Shown: positions 11,480 through 22,862, numbered from the stretch's first letter. The stretch: DNA of 64,000 nucleotides from Lumnitzera littorea (GCA_024138015.1 JAMXBB010000011.1:38108898-38172897), one strand, 5' to 3'. Notes: generated from the letters alone by a model not told the origin. A program made the numbers and translations.

Positions 11480-13030
11480 GCAACTCAATCATTGAATATT
11501 TTCTTCAAAGTGAAACAATCTTTAGTTAGATGACCAATACTTCGATAAAATCTATAATACTTGGGATCATTCTTTTCTTCATTTTTAGGGAGGTGCTCGA
11601 CCCTCGGGAGCTTGATATTTCCATCATGGAGCCATTGGTTAAGCATTTGATGTACTTTGGCTATGAGAAAAAGATATGTCAAAGATGACCTAGAGTTAAT
11701 AGGCTTATCATTTCTTTGTTTCTTTGCTCCCCCTGGTGACTCGCTTTAAATTGCATTTATAAATGAAGCGTGCTTATTGAATCTTCCAATTTCACTTGCT
11801 TGTTGCACCATTGAGTTATTGGTCCTTTACACATTTTCAACTAGCATAGCCAAGGAAGTCGACAAAAGATTCTCAAGGTATACCGCATACTTAGAAAATA
11901 TTCCTTGGATACCGATCTTGACCAACTCCCTTTCATCACAAACATCATGTATATCTAGCGAAGACTCCCTGAAGCATTCGATATAATCCATGAGATCTTC
12001 TTTGGACTTTTAATGGATCCTTCCCATGTCAATAAGGGTGACTCTTTCTTCAGTGGAGAAAAATTTCTCTAAGAACTTCTTACACATACTACCCCACGAC
12101 CCTACTGACCCTAAAGGGAGATTAACATACCAAGTGTATGCCTTCTCAGTAGGCGACTTAGCAAATTCTTTCAATTTCAAATCGTTATCTAGACCATGTA
12201 CTTCCAACGTCTCAATGAATTTTAACAAATGTTCCTTGGCACTTCCTTTCTTGCCATTAAATAGCATGAACTTCAAATTGACATAATCTTTAGGGTATAG
12301 CTTTGTGGCAATGCGTTAGTGATATGGAAGCTTTAACTCTAGTATCCCAATCGAAGATTTCTCTTGTATCTCCTTCAAATACATGGCCAAATTTTCTTTT
12401 ATCACAAATGAACCTCTTTAAGTAGATGCTTCTACACTTAATGCCATCGCAGGAGAAGGGTACATGGGCATGAGATTAATAATTACAGATCTTGTAAACA
12501 TAGGATTCATTGGTGTTGGTTGCATAAAGTTAATAATTGTAACTCGTGGTATAGAACATAAGGATGATGAGCATTTAACCTGAACTCTCTGGTTCCTTAC
12601 TTCAAGTAATGAATCTTGTATAGTTGTAGGTTCTACAATAGGAAGTTGTTCCTCAACTCTAGGAGTAACATGCTCGTTGACAATAGGAGGGTTAGGTAGA
12701 GTGTGTTGTTGCATTACATTAAAAGGATTTGAGGAAGTTACTCCTTGTTGTGTAGCAACAAAGGTAGCTAAAATAGGCATGCATTGGGTGAACATTGCCA
12801 TTAGTTCACCTAGGGTCTGATTAGTCTCCTATAACTCACGCATCAATTATGCATTATCAAGAACACCTTCCTATGTGCCATCTCCTTAATTAGTGTTTCT
12901 AGTTGGAGATAGAATTTGGTCATAGGTTACAATAGTAGCATCTTTCTCCTAATTAATTCCATCAATAGGATTGGGTTGTCTTCGCCTTAGAGGTACCACA
13001 ATGTCAATATCTAATCTTCCCTTCCTAATG
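11480..13030 (-). pseudogene. Tat-type Gag relic of element 1
   Basis: Three minus-strand stretches line up. 13030-12418 is the N-terminal part, including GELMAMFTQCMPILA. 12276-12010 is the retrotransposon Gag core, with FNGKKGSAKEHLLKFIETLE, EKAYTWYVNLPLGSV and a KKFLEKFF segment. 11682-11485 is a zinc-knuckle-like end, GHLTKDCFTLKKIF, where an expected Cys is replaced by Tyr. Five in-frame stops between about 12960 and 12800 are all TAG or TAA. The Gag core closely matches the one at 28247-28495 in element 2, so the two elements are related. It would have formed the capsid of the retroelement. Confidence 0.8.
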
Positions 13031-13044
13031 GAGTTGCTAGAAAA

Positions 13045-13702
13045 TGTAAGGATATGGGTATAGATGCAAGGGTCACGTGCATATCACGTATATAGTCGCA
13101 TTATATGTGACTAAGAAAATGACTTAAGTGACTCATACAAGATGACTAGGAGGAAAGTATAGGGAAGAGGAGCAGGTGTTCCCAACAAGGCTTTAACACT
13201 TTAGTGAAAGGTGGAGGAGCTCAAAGGCATCAAACTCCATTAATGATAAAGAATGAGGTAGTGTTTCTTGAGGTGTTTTAGTATTTAATTTTGTATAGCG
13301 AGAATCCAGTAAAGTAACAGCATTAGTGCCAATTCTCTCTTGTCTAAATAAAGGAGGGAGAGGGATATTTATAGAGAATGACTATTGATCTCATCTGTTG
13401 AATCTTGATGATGATCAAGGGTTAGAATCAATCCCTTCCTTTTCATGGACTTGAGATGGGCATTCTTTATGAGCTTAGGCTTAAATGACCTTATTTTATT
13501 AGTGTGAGCCAAATTGAGAAGGGTTAGATTGGACAGATTGATGGAACAAACCCTACTCCAAGCTAGTCATGCCAAATCTTACTTGATCATCCCGATTACA
13601 TATGTAGGCTTGACTATTTGAGCCTTATCACTTTAGCTTAAAAAGTTAATCTCATTTTACTTATTAGGTTTAAGTCCCATGGATCAAATTTAGCCCTTTA
13701 CA
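13045..13702 (-). mobile_element. 5' LTR of element 1
   Basis: The LTR is 658 bp. On the minus strand it starts TGTAAAGGGC at 13702 and ends CTTACA at 13045. A minus-strand TATAAATATCC box lies near 13360. The first bases after the LTR (TTTCTAGCAACTCC) sit where the PBS of element 2 lies (TTTCGGCAACTCTG). It aligns along its length with the LTRs at 25021-25684 and 29265-29917. Confidence 0.75.
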
Positions 13703-14219
13703 ACCACCTATCATAACAAACTCCATTCTCCCTTTCCATGATATGGCCATTTATATAGCAAATTACTCATACTTTACTCTTTTTCTAACCTATCTACATT
13801 TAGGAATTATTTGTAAACAAGACCCACATTAGGATCACACTATCACTGAAGATGGCTTTCTAATAACCATGCTGCTAGTGTTCATTGCTAATTACTATTG
13901 ATTCATGACTATCTTATTATTCTTTATGTTTGTTTCATGTAATATCTATAAGTCATAATAAGAACTAATTATATATATATGCAAGTATTGCATATATCAA
14001 ACAAAAATCAAATAACACTATATACTCATACTACATTATAAATACAAACAAATATAATATATATACTTTCTAAACAGACAAATGTACTACATTATACAGT
14101 CTCGCACTTAAGGTACATACATATATACAGACACATACACACACAAATACTATAAGTATATCACAAAAATGTCAAATAACACTATACAATCGTACTACAT
14201 TATAAATTCAAACAGAAAT

Positions 14220-14256
<37 letters not shown>

Positions 14257-14304
14257 TCTAAATACAATACAAAAATATATTACAAATATATTCTCGTGTG
14301 AAAT

Positions 14305-14344
<40 letters not shown>

Positions 14345-15759
14345 TGAACAAATGACAAATAACATTATATCAACATGAAACCCCATATTTAATTACTAAT
14401 AACATGTAATGTATTATAAGAAAACATGATTTGGAGGAAAAATTGCCTTCACGTTTTAGAAAGAGAAAATGAACAAAACCCACTTATTTCTTCAATAAAA
14501 CTAGGAAATTCAACTACCAGAGTGTTAGGTATTGATGAGCTTGTGATTTCTACCTTTAGATTGATGCAAAATAGCCTATACGCGAAAGGATTTGAGAGTG
14601 ACATCATTAGGTTTTGTATTTTCAGAGAGAGAAACAAAATGTGCAAATGAGGAATAAGGCTGTTGTGTTATGTATATTGCCCAATAGAATCAACTTTTCA
14701 TAAGTAGATTTTACTAACTAAAATTGGCTTTTGAAAGCCGATTCTACAGGCATATTTAAAATCTACTTTCCAAAAGCTGATTCTAGCATTTTTCTTTATA
14801 TTCAGATATTGAAAAGCCAAATTTTGTATTACACAAAAAGAGCGTTTTAAAAGCTAAATTTATGTGCCATATTTGTGAGATTATTTTCTCAATCATAGTA
14901 TTTTGGAGCTTTTTTATTTTTTATTTTTTTGTTTTTTATTTCTTTTTTCCGTATATTTCTCATATTTTTTTAGTATTTTATGATTCATTTTATCAAACCA
15001 TTGTTATTTTATTGTATTTTCTCTAGATTTTTTGTTGTTAGTTTTGTCATTATATTTTTAGTTTTGCCCTTTAACTTGGCAAGGCTTTAGCCATAAAAAT
15101 ACTCTTATTATTACAAATTATTCAGTTTATAACATTGTTGATATTTTGAGATTTTTCTTTACCATTGTTATCCATTTATTCAAATTGTAGCAAACACTTA
15201 TTTCATTTTGTTTGTGTGTCATATTAAATAAATCCTAAATGTAGTTGAATCTTTTTTGATACATTATATGCAAGAGAGGGTTCCATATCTTTTTAATTTT
15301 AATTTTTAAATTAAAACCCTAGAAAATCCAAATATATCATAAATTCAAATATCTTAGAATTTTGCTCTTTAGTTGGAATCTCAGTACAAATTAGTAATAC
15401 GAATCCTCTATCCATATCATTTGTAAGTATCTTTTATTCATCTTTCAACAGGTAAAACACAAAATGACTATATATAGAAGAATGAGATCACATGTGAGTC
15501 TCATTTTACTACATTTCATTGAAAAATACATTTATATTTACGTTGAATCTATCTAACCAATATTTTTAGTCTACAAAAGGATAAATTAGTCATTTGAACT
15601 ATCTAGTAGCGATGTCATGTGATGTATATGTTAAGATTAGTACTACAATCAACTAATCTAAAAGTCTAAACTTATAAATTTAGTGTGAACTATTATAGTA
15701 CATATGATTCATGTTATTTGGTGGTAACTCACATAGATGAGAGGCTTCCTAGACAAATG
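13703..15759. other. AT-rich spacer with microsatellites
   Basis: No coding signal was found. It holds an (AT)n tract at 14223-14252, a mixed (ACAT)n/(AT)n tract at about 14305-14344 and the fold-back at 14686-14784. The short open frames near 14426-14650 lie on both strands and show no family motif. Confidence 0.6.
14686..14784. repeat. Fold-back inverted repeat
   Basis: The arm agaatcaacttttcataagt... (14686-14713) pairs with aaaatctactttccaaaagc... (14757-14784) over about 28 bp with few mismatches. The loop holds the palindrome ggcttttgaaagcc. The motif aaaagc(c/t)gattct recurs in both orientations, as in sub-terminal repeats of some DNA transposons. Confidence 0.7.
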
Positions 15760-15939
15760 TTCCATATCTGCATTGATACTCACACATGTGAGATTACAAA
15801 TACTCAAAACCCCCATGTATGGAGAACTGAGGTCAATTTCCTTTCACCAACTGTATCAAGTTACAATCCCTTACTTACAAAATTTTTAATTCATTACACG
15901 TATACAAGAAAAAACACTAGATAAGTAGTTTGAATCTGT

Positions 15940-16380
15940 TCAATGACTAGGCACTGTGAGTTGCGGTATGATTTGCTTCTCCGGGAAAGGACAAGATACT
16001 GAGCATCTCCTGGACGCGATGGACAGAGCTTGCTCCATCTCCTTATATGTACCACGTTGGATAAGTGAAATAATATGTTGCATATTATCTGAATCACATG
16101 GAAATACAATTGGACCATCGCTTGGAAGTCCAAATTCCTCCTCAGACATTCTCAGGAGCTCTATGATAACAGGATTGTTCAGATACATTATGGGAAACAG
16201 GAAGCGCCTTTGATCATTAGAGTAGACAACAAAGTGGCCTTTATCGGCCACATATGAAGTCCCTGGATGGCTAGCTTCCTCATCTATGTTTACTTTTGGA
16301 AAGGAAATCCTTTTCCTTCTCATGGCAGCTACTCTCTTCCATTTCCTAGCCATCTTGATGAGTTTCTTTACACTGATCAT
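15940..16380 (-). CDS. SAUR: SAUR-family auxin-responsive protein
   Basis: The gene encodes a small auxin-up RNA protein of 146 residues with no intron visible. By family knowledge, SAURs are short-lived and act in auxin-induced cell expansion, some by inhibiting PP2C.D phosphatases and so raising plasma-membrane H+-ATPase activity. The basic N-terminus (about residues 1-26, starting MISVKKLIKMARKW) is the form seen in the SAUR61-68 group. The SAUR core spans about residues 43-112, with YVADKGHFVVY, MSEEEFGLPSDGPI and FPCD. The start was chosen at this conserved Met. An upstream in-frame Met at 16404 would add eight residues (MQDTSIDI). The stop is TGA. A TATA-like TATTTAAGTG lies about 100 bp upstream. 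It is the counterpart of the gene at 20149-20589. Confidence 0.93.
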   Translation of the reverse strand: MISVKKLIKMARKWKRVAAMRRKRISFPKVNIDEEASHPGTSYVADKGHFVVYSNDQRRFLFPIMYLNNPVIIELLRMSEEEFGLPSDGPIVFPCDSDNMQHIISLIQRGTYKEMEQALSIASRRCSVSCPFPEKQIIPQLTVPSH

Positions 16381-16480
16381 AATGTCAATGCTTGTATCTT
16401 GCAAGAGGGAAGGAATACTCGGTGTTTGAGGTACTGAATTTTGAAATGCTAATGCCGTGCAGAACTGAAGGTTAGAAAGA

Positions 16481-16490
16481 CACTTAAATA
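16481..16490 (-). promoter_or_regulatory. TATA-like box of the first SAUR gene
   Basis: The minus strand reads TATTTAAGTG, 101 bp upstream of the chosen ATG. The same ten bases occur at the matching place before the gene at 20149-20589, which supports function. Confidence 0.55.
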
Positions 16491-17441
16491 GAAATACATT
16501 GGAAGACAGCTATTCAATGTGACCTTCCTCATGTAGGGGCATCCAGGGCACACATGCATGTGCTTCTTGCATGAAACCAAATGTTAGGATGATGTCCATG
16601 TCTTTTTCTGTTACATAGTCAATTCATCGACCAGGGATGAACTCTCAAATGGTGGCACTACGGATATGGATCACTCCATCCACAATGATCTCTAGCCATA
16701 GAGGGAAAAAAACAAGAACAAGAAAGAATGATTGAAAGACAAAATAAAAGAGAAGGGCACCTTTCCTGGGAAATTTTGGCCAATCTTGATGTAACTGCAG
16801 GAGACAAGATGACAAATAGGGGCTGGCAAACAACAAAGGGCTCACAAGTAGGGTAGTTGGGTGAATCCATAATTCGAGTCCCCACCATGAAGGGAAAATA
16901 AATAGTTCGTGCAGTATACACTGGTAATGATGCTTTAATATTAACGCAATAGCTCATTTCTTTGATTGCAGAATAATGAGGAGTGTATAGATGCATGATA
17001 AAAGCAGCCCCTCAAATTCAATAGCGTTTGGAATGAGGAAGATTCGACTCTACATTCCTTATTCAACAGTAAATTTATATTTACACTTTCTTGAACAAAA
17101 TTCATATTATAAGTTTGCATTGTCTTTATTCTTTAAGATGAAAGATTTGTTGGTGATGATGTCATGCTCTTCACGCTCTGTGGAGCAGCCAAGTTCATGG
17201 AGAAAATTAAAATGTAATCCCCTCTTTCTAGTGTGGAACCTTTCTACATGATGGATCCCACTCACAAACCTTTTGTTGTTTCTAACATATAGTTCTAGTA
17301 CCTTGTATGCTAAAACTTATGTCAGGAACTTACAAATTTAAGAACCAGATCAGCACTAAAAAAACCATGAAAGATGATGGTTGCATGGTTTGATTATCAA
17401 GACGATGTTTTTGAAAATCCAATTTCATGTGCAAAAGAAAC

Positions 17442-18054
17442 TGTAGAAGACTAAACTCAATATTTATTTAAGCCTAACTTCTTGGGCTAAGTGGTAAAGT
17501 TTAAGAAGTCTGGTCTATATTAAAATGATTCAAGAAGATTTAGTTTAATGGGCTCAGAATAAAAGCCGTTGGATTAGTTCGTCTACCTCCAATCTTTCTT
17601 AAACAAGCTCATACACCATGAAAAAGGCTATTGACCTTGGACCTTTGCAAGCTTATTCCAAATAATTATGGAATTTGTAAAATTCCATCTCATCCATCAT
17701 TAAGCCTAATAACCTATAAATACTCAGTCATTTCTTCTCATTTAACACAACTCTAGAGATTAAAGAAACAATAATAGATTGTAAAACCTTTGCTTTCTAA
17801 AATTAAAATAATGTTCAAGTAAAGAATGATCTTAGTTGCTCAATAATTGTTAGATTGACCTCTTGGATCCTTTAGACTCCCTTATCTGTCATTTATGCAT
17901 TCGCTACTATAGAATTGCCTATTTCTCCTCTTTGTTATTGTCTCTCCAATCATTTCATTGAATATCATCTCCATATCACTACTCTCAAGTCATATGTAAC
18001 GCGATACTCACATGACTTGTGCGTGACTGCTCTAATTAAAACTCCTCATCTATA
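17442..18054 (+). mobile_element. Solo LTR of the Tat-type family, 5-bp target duplication
   Basis: The 613-bp insert starts TGTAGAAGACTAAACTC and ends CTCATCTATA, where CATCTACA is expected. It is flanked by GAAAC at 17437-17441 and 18055-18059. Its sequence is the reverse of the LTRs at 25021-25684 and 29265-29917, so it is plus-oriented. TATAAATA at 17715-17722 agrees. The matching place in the other duplicate (about 22160-22195) has no insert. Confidence 0.9.
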
Positions 18055-18339
18055 GAAACTGCCTCCAATAGTCCATTCAATTTCACAAAAAAAGTATCAT
18101 AGTGCACTCTCTTCTTCTTGCCAATTGTTTTCATTTTATGGTTAACATCTAAAGAGACAATCAATCTTTTCATGAATAAAAGAAATGTAGTCAATTTATA
18201 TTCTTAGATGTGTAAATTGCAGTCCATCAAGAACAAAAAGTTTGTTTAATCCTAAGAGTTTACACATGCAACAGATCAAAAAGAAAAAGGGTCAGTATAA
18301 ATAACTATAACTTAGAGATGGTGATCTAATTTGTTTTTC

Positions 18340-18633
18340 TTGCAGAGAAGAAGAAACCAAGCATCTGCTGTTAACAATGGACACGAACGAAGCCTTCTCT
18401 ATATCTGAAGTTGCATTTCCCTCCATCACTTTGCTTACATATTACATTAAAATCGTGTCACATGGCAGCACAATGGGTCCCGTCCCCTGGTAGTCCAAAT
18501 TCTTCCTCAGACATTTTGTAGAGCTCTCTAATGATGCAACGATTCTGAAATCTCATGGAAATACCATTTGGTCAGCCATGAAAACAATAAAGCACTATTT
18601 TTGAGCAACATATTGTATCTTTGGACTGATCAT
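18340..18633 (-). pseudogene. SAUR pseudogene
   Basis: This is the duplicate of the SAUR gene at 22464-22862. The start region survives (ATG at 18633, reading MISPK) and so does a downstream part with RELYKMSEEEFGLPGDG. About 100 bp covering the rest of the basic N-terminus and the start of the SAUR core is missing. Stops and frameshifts follow, including a TGA that replaces the Cys of the FPCD region. The 5' flank still matches the intact gene. It cannot make a SAUR protein. Confidence 0.85.
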
Positions 18634-19080
18634 TTTTGCCAATATTGTATCATAAAGAGGAGCAAGCATGAAAAGGTTTTTATTCTCAAATTTTTTGAAC
18701 TCCATGTTCTGAAAATTTCTATGTTGGATTAATCTGGCAAATTTGGGACACATATAACCATAACTCCAAGGACACAATATTAATTAAACCTTCCTACTCA
18801 AGGTGTGTACAACCATGTGCTTCTTGCATTCAAATAAACATCAGAGATGCTAGCTATGCCTCTTTTGTTCGGATTCTATTTCATCCTTAAGCAATTAATC
18901 TTCACATGGTGGCTCCATGGAATGGATATTTAACCCCAGAAACAATGGTAGGAATATAAAATTATAACAAAAGGCTCCTTTCGTCTGACATTGTTGGAAT
19001 TTCAAGCATATCCTTCGACAAATTGACCACATTGGCTGTGCTTCCACCTAGCAAGGATAAGTGGTTCACAGTATCCCTAG

Positions 19081-19984
19081 TCTTTTACCTGGAACCTTGA
19101 AAGAGAAGACCAGACTCAGCATTGCCTTTAAATAAGAGTTCTTGGTGCCTTGTTAAGGACAGAGGATATGGCAGCCGCCCCATTGGTGCACTTCTTTATC
19201 TTTTGACTCACCTTGATGCCTAATCTGAACACTAACAGAGCTTATCACCACTTCAGCTTCCCAGGTAGATATTGGGATTGGATAAGAAGATTATATGAAG
19301 AAATGGATTCCCATGCACTGGCCTCTTTTGCTTGACAAATAACTGCATGCCCCAGAAAAGGGGGGGATGAAGGAAAAGTAAACAAACATAAAATGGAGCA
19401 TATGCCCGCATTTTCTCATGTATTTCACTTTAAATAAGAAATCTCAGCAGGCCTAATAATAGTCACCTATGAGATCTAGAAGTTTTTGCTATTTCTTCCA
19501 TAATAATTCAGAAATAGATAGGGTGCAAAAATAAAGGCATTGCTTTCACATTCCTTAGAAATTCACTTTGCTGATTCTCAATTTACCCCTTGCAATTATG
19601 AAGATCATCATCTACAACTTTCTAGCTACAACCACACACTTCCATGGGCTCTTCACCTGTTAGATGAAAAGAAGAAAAACAACAGTTCCATCTATCCTGA
19701 TGTTGCTTAACCTGATAATCAGTGTTAATAGATGCTTGAATATGTTCAGAAGAATGGTGAATACTTGGAGTTTTGTTCTCTCTGGAAAAACAAGTAAAGC
19801 TTGGAAAGAGAAGTAATTTCATGTTTTGCTAGTGCATGTTAAGAGTTTATCACCGAACCTTACTATGAAAATAATAATAATAATCAGCTGTCTTAGCTAT
19901 CCGGCAATAATGTCATATGATATGTACCATAGGATGTTCATGTCTCTTGATGACTAGGGTCAAGAAAAATGGACTATATGTACA
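19081..19984. other. Spacer between SAUR units
   Basis: No gene was recognised here. The open frame at 19622-19822 (minus) has no family motif. The segment separates the two duplicated SAUR units and contains ordinary AT-rich intergenic DNA. Confidence 0.5.
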
Positions 19985-20148
19985 TATATTGATACTCACT
20001 TCTAACAGATAGAAGATAATGAGCCCTCATGTGAAGACCGAAGTCCATTTCCATTCACCAACTGGGTCAAGTTACAATCTCTTGGTTACAGAATTACTCT
20101 TCTTTCCATCAACACATGAAATGCACCAAATAAGTAGTTCAAATCTAT

Positions 20149-20589
20149 TTAATGACTAGGAACTATGAATTGCTGTTTGATCTGCAACTCCATGAAGGAA
20201 CAAGATACTGAGCATCTTCTGGTTGCGATGGACAGAACTTGCTCCATCTCCTTATAAGCACAACGTTGGATAAGTGAAATAATGTATTGCATATTAACTG
20301 AATCACATGGAAATACAATTGGACCGTTACTTGGCAGTCCAAATTCTTCCTCGGACATTTTTAGTAGCTCCACGATAACAGGATTGTTCAGATAAGCTAT
20401 AGGAAACATGAACTGCTTTTGATCCATGGAGTAGAAAACAAAGTGACCTTTATCAGCTACATACAAAGTCCCTGGACTGCTAGCATCCTCATCCATGTTT
20501 ACTTTTGGGAAGGAAATCCTTTTCCTTCTCATGCCAGCCGCTCTCTGCCATTTCTGTGCCATCCTGATGAGTTTCTTTATACTAATCAT
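20149..20589 (-). CDS. SAUR: SAUR-family auxin-responsive protein
   Basis: The protein has 146 residues, the same length as the gene at 15940-16380, and is highly similar along the whole length including the C-terminal VPSH. The basic N-terminus starts MISIKKLIRMAQKW. The core includes YVADKGHFVFY, MSEEEFGLPSNGPI and FPCD. The start was set at the conserved Met at 20589. An in-frame upstream Met at 20631 would add 14 residues that are poorly conserved. The stop is TAA where the paralog has TGA. It lies in the second duplication unit and shares promoter DNA with its paralog, including the TATA-like box. The expected role is auxin-regulated growth. That role comes from the family, not from this sequence. 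Confidence 0.93.
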   Translation of the reverse strand: MISIKKLIRMAQKWQRAAGMRRKRISFPKVNMDEDASSPGTLYVADKGHFVFYSMDQKQFMFPIAYLNNPVIVELLKMSEEEFGLPSNGPIVFPCDSVNMQYIISLIQRCAYKEMEQVLSIATRRCSVSCSFMELQIKQQFIVPSH

Positions 20590-20687
20590 ACTGCCAATGC
20601 TTCTATCTTGCAAGAGGGAAAAAATATTCAATGTTTTGAAGAACTAAGTTTTGAATGCCAATGGTCTCCTGATGAAGTTTGGGAAGA

Positions 20688-20697
20688 CACTTAAATA
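20688..20697 (-). promoter_or_regulatory. TATA-like box of the second SAUR gene
   Basis: The minus strand reads TATTTAAGTG, 99 bp upstream of the chosen ATG. It is identical in sequence and near-identical in spacing to the one before the paralog at 15940-16380. Confidence 0.55.
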
Positions 20698-22463
20698 GAA
20701 ATACTTCAGAGGGCAGCAAATTAATGTGACCTTCCTCGTGTAGGGGCACCCAGGGTACACATCCATGTGCTTCTTGCATGAAATAAAATGTTTGGACAAT
20801 GTCTACGTCTATTTCTGTTAGGTAGTCAATTTATCTACCACCAATGAATTCTCAAATGGTGGTGCAATGGATAAGTGTGGCTATATCTGTAATAATCTCT
20901 AGCCACAGGAAGAAAAGTATTTAAATCAAAAGAAGGGCAACTTTCCTGGGAAATTATGGTAAATCTTGACATAACTGCAGGAGACAAGATGACAAACAGG
21001 GACTGGCAAACAACAAGTGGCTTCCAAGCAAAATAGTTCGAAGCAGCCATAATTTATGGTCCCCACCTGAAGGAAAAAAACAATACGTGCAGTATATACG
21101 GGTAATGATGTTTTAATTTTGCTGCAATGGCCGATTTCCTAGATTGACAGAATAATGAGGGCTGTAATGTGAAATTGATGCATGACAAAGTTAACTCCCT
21201 CAACCTGAAAAGTATTTGCAAGGAGGAAGATTTTATCATATTCCTTGTTCTGCATTCATTTGTTATTAGCTCCTTTTGCATAAATTTCAATTTACAAGTT
21301 TGCATTGTCTTTGTACTTTAACATGGAAGACTTGTTTCTATTATTCTCCTGTAAAATGGATGACTCAGCTGCTCATTATATCCTTGGCTCAGCTTAGGCA
21401 ATTTCCATGCTGGCAAGCATATTTTAGATAGCTAAGATTGTTGAAATTGGATTTTGTATTAAACAAACAATATGGACCTCAGGCTTGGTTTATATATCAA
21501 TCACCATTGGTCTGTCATCACCCAAAAATTGATAAAGTTTTAAGTGATTTTGTGAATAAAAACATAAGTAAACACAAACATTTCTTGTACAGAAACAGAA
21601 TAGCTATGCTTGATTTTGAAGCTTTATTCGACTGCCATAAGATGCAAGCTGTCAGATGAGTCATGAACAAGAGTTACAGCATTTACGACTTAATGAATTA
21701 ACTAATCAATTAGTGAAAATTTAGTCTACGATTTTGCTCACAACCACCCCTTCCGCCATTAAATCTAGCGAGAACCAACTATAACACAGCAAGACAGTTG
21801 ATGAAAGTTTCATGCTGTTAACTTTCTGTGGAGCAGCCAAGTTCTTGGAGGAAAGAAAAATGTTATCCACCTTAGCTAGTGTGTAAACTTTTCAACATAA
21901 TGGGCCCTCCAAGCTTTGAGAGTAAGCCAATTCAAAATGTTTCATGGCCACCCTTTAGATTGAGAGGTGCTTCAAATAGGAAACGATTACATCAAATATA
22001 TTGACCTCAGTAATTCAAAAGTCTTGTTCTAGTACCATGTATTTAAGATTATACGAAAAACTTATACATTTAAGAGTTAGATTGATGATGCACACTAACA
22101 AAATCATGAAAAATTCTTCTCTTGTGGCTCAAATGTTGAGGTGATGTTGTCAAAATCCCATTTAATATAAACAAAAATAAAATTAAAGATTGGTGCCTCC
22201 CATTAGTCCATTCAGCTCGCGCAAATAAGCATCATACTGCATTCTCTTTTACTTGTCATTTGAATTTGCCAACATATAGACAGACAATCAATATCTTCGC
22301 GAATAAAAGAATTCTAGTCAATTTTCTTTCTTAGTTGGGTAAATTACAATCCATCAAACAAAAGGGTTCTCTAATCTTTTTAATCTACACAAGCAACAGA
22401 TTAGGAAGAACATTGTAAATATCAATAACCACAAACTAGAGATTGTGATCTAATTTGCTTTTC

Positions 22464-22862
22464 TCATAGAGGGGAAGAAACTAAGCATCTGTTGTTAATG
22501 ATGGACAGGACTAAAGCTTTCTCCATATCCGCAACTGCATTTTGCTCAATCACTTTGATATTGTACTGCATGAAAATTGCATCACAAGGCAATACAATTG
22601 GTCCATCCACCGGTAGTCCATATTCTTCCTCTGACATTCTGAAGAGCTCCCTAATTATTATGTGATTCAGGTATCTTAACGGGAATACAACCTGCTTCTG
22701 ATCAGCAGCATAAACGACAAAGTACCCTTTTTCAGCCACATAGGGTCTCTTGAAACTGCCCTCGCTAGCACCTTCATTTCGAAATGATATTCTTTTTCTT
22801 CTCATGGCAGCTACTCTTTGCCATTTCCTTGCCATTTTGATGAGCTTCTTCAGATTGATCAT
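22464..22862 (-). CDS. SAUR: SAUR-family auxin-responsive protein, shorter type
   Basis: The protein has 132 residues, starts MINLKKLIKMARKW and ends CLVSSPL with a TGA stop. Its core has YVAEKGYFVVYAADQKQ, MSEEEYGLPVDGPI and LPCD. It differs from the two 146-residue SAURs in the linker after RRKRISF and lacks their C-terminal tail, so it is a separate paralog type. Its duplicate in copy 1 is the pseudogene at 18340-18633. A further in-frame Met lies three codons upstream (22871). A TATA box TTATATAA lies about 115 bp upstream, with a TGTCTC motif about 100 bp beyond it. Confidence 0.93.
   Translation of the reverse strand: MINLKKLIKMARKWQRVAAMRRKRISFRNEGASEGSFKRPYVAEKGYFVVYAADQKQVVFPLRYLNHIIIRELFRMSEEEYGLPVDGPIVLPCDAIFMQYNIKVIEQNAVADMEKALVLSIINNRCLVSSPL

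Larger units (their letters stand above)
6583..13702 (-). mobile_element. Decayed Tat-type Ty3/gypsy element (element 1), nested
   Basis: In minus order the element has a 5' LTR (13702-13045), gag relic (about 13030-11480), protease (about 11300-10802 continuing at 7699) and the first part of reverse transcriptase (to 6583). RT is cut by the LTR at 6582, and the protease region is cut by the solo LTR at 7700-10801. The rest of pol and the 3' LTR are not visible in the window. The LTR is related to those of element 2 (25021-29917) and to the solo LTR at 17442-18054. Confidence 0.8.
15760..19080. repeat. SAUR duplication unit, copy 1
   Basis: This segment aligns with 19985-23530 in gene and intergenic parts. 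Examples are the block at 15840-15870 with 20045-20080, promoter DNA at 16510-16610 with 20725-20820, 17170-17270 with 21815-21905, 18060-18360 with 22195-22480, and 18780-18920 with 22990-23140. It carries one intact SAUR gene, one SAUR pseudogene and a solo LTR that copy 2 lacks. Confidence 0.85.

Noticed and set aside
12026..12286. Plus-strand open frame opposite Gag in element 1
   Set aside because: It is the shadow of the Gag core on the other strand. The same shadow appears at 28254-28526 in element 2, as expected from shared Gag sequence.
14223..14344. Tandem repeats read as a CRISPR-like or satellite array
   Set aside because: These are simple (AT)n and (ACAT)n microsatellites without spacers. 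The context is a plant genome.
16645..16996. Minus-strand open frames upstream of the first SAUR gene
   Set aside because: They lie in promoter DNA shared with 20830-21060, where the matching frame differs in length and sequence. Likely chance frames.
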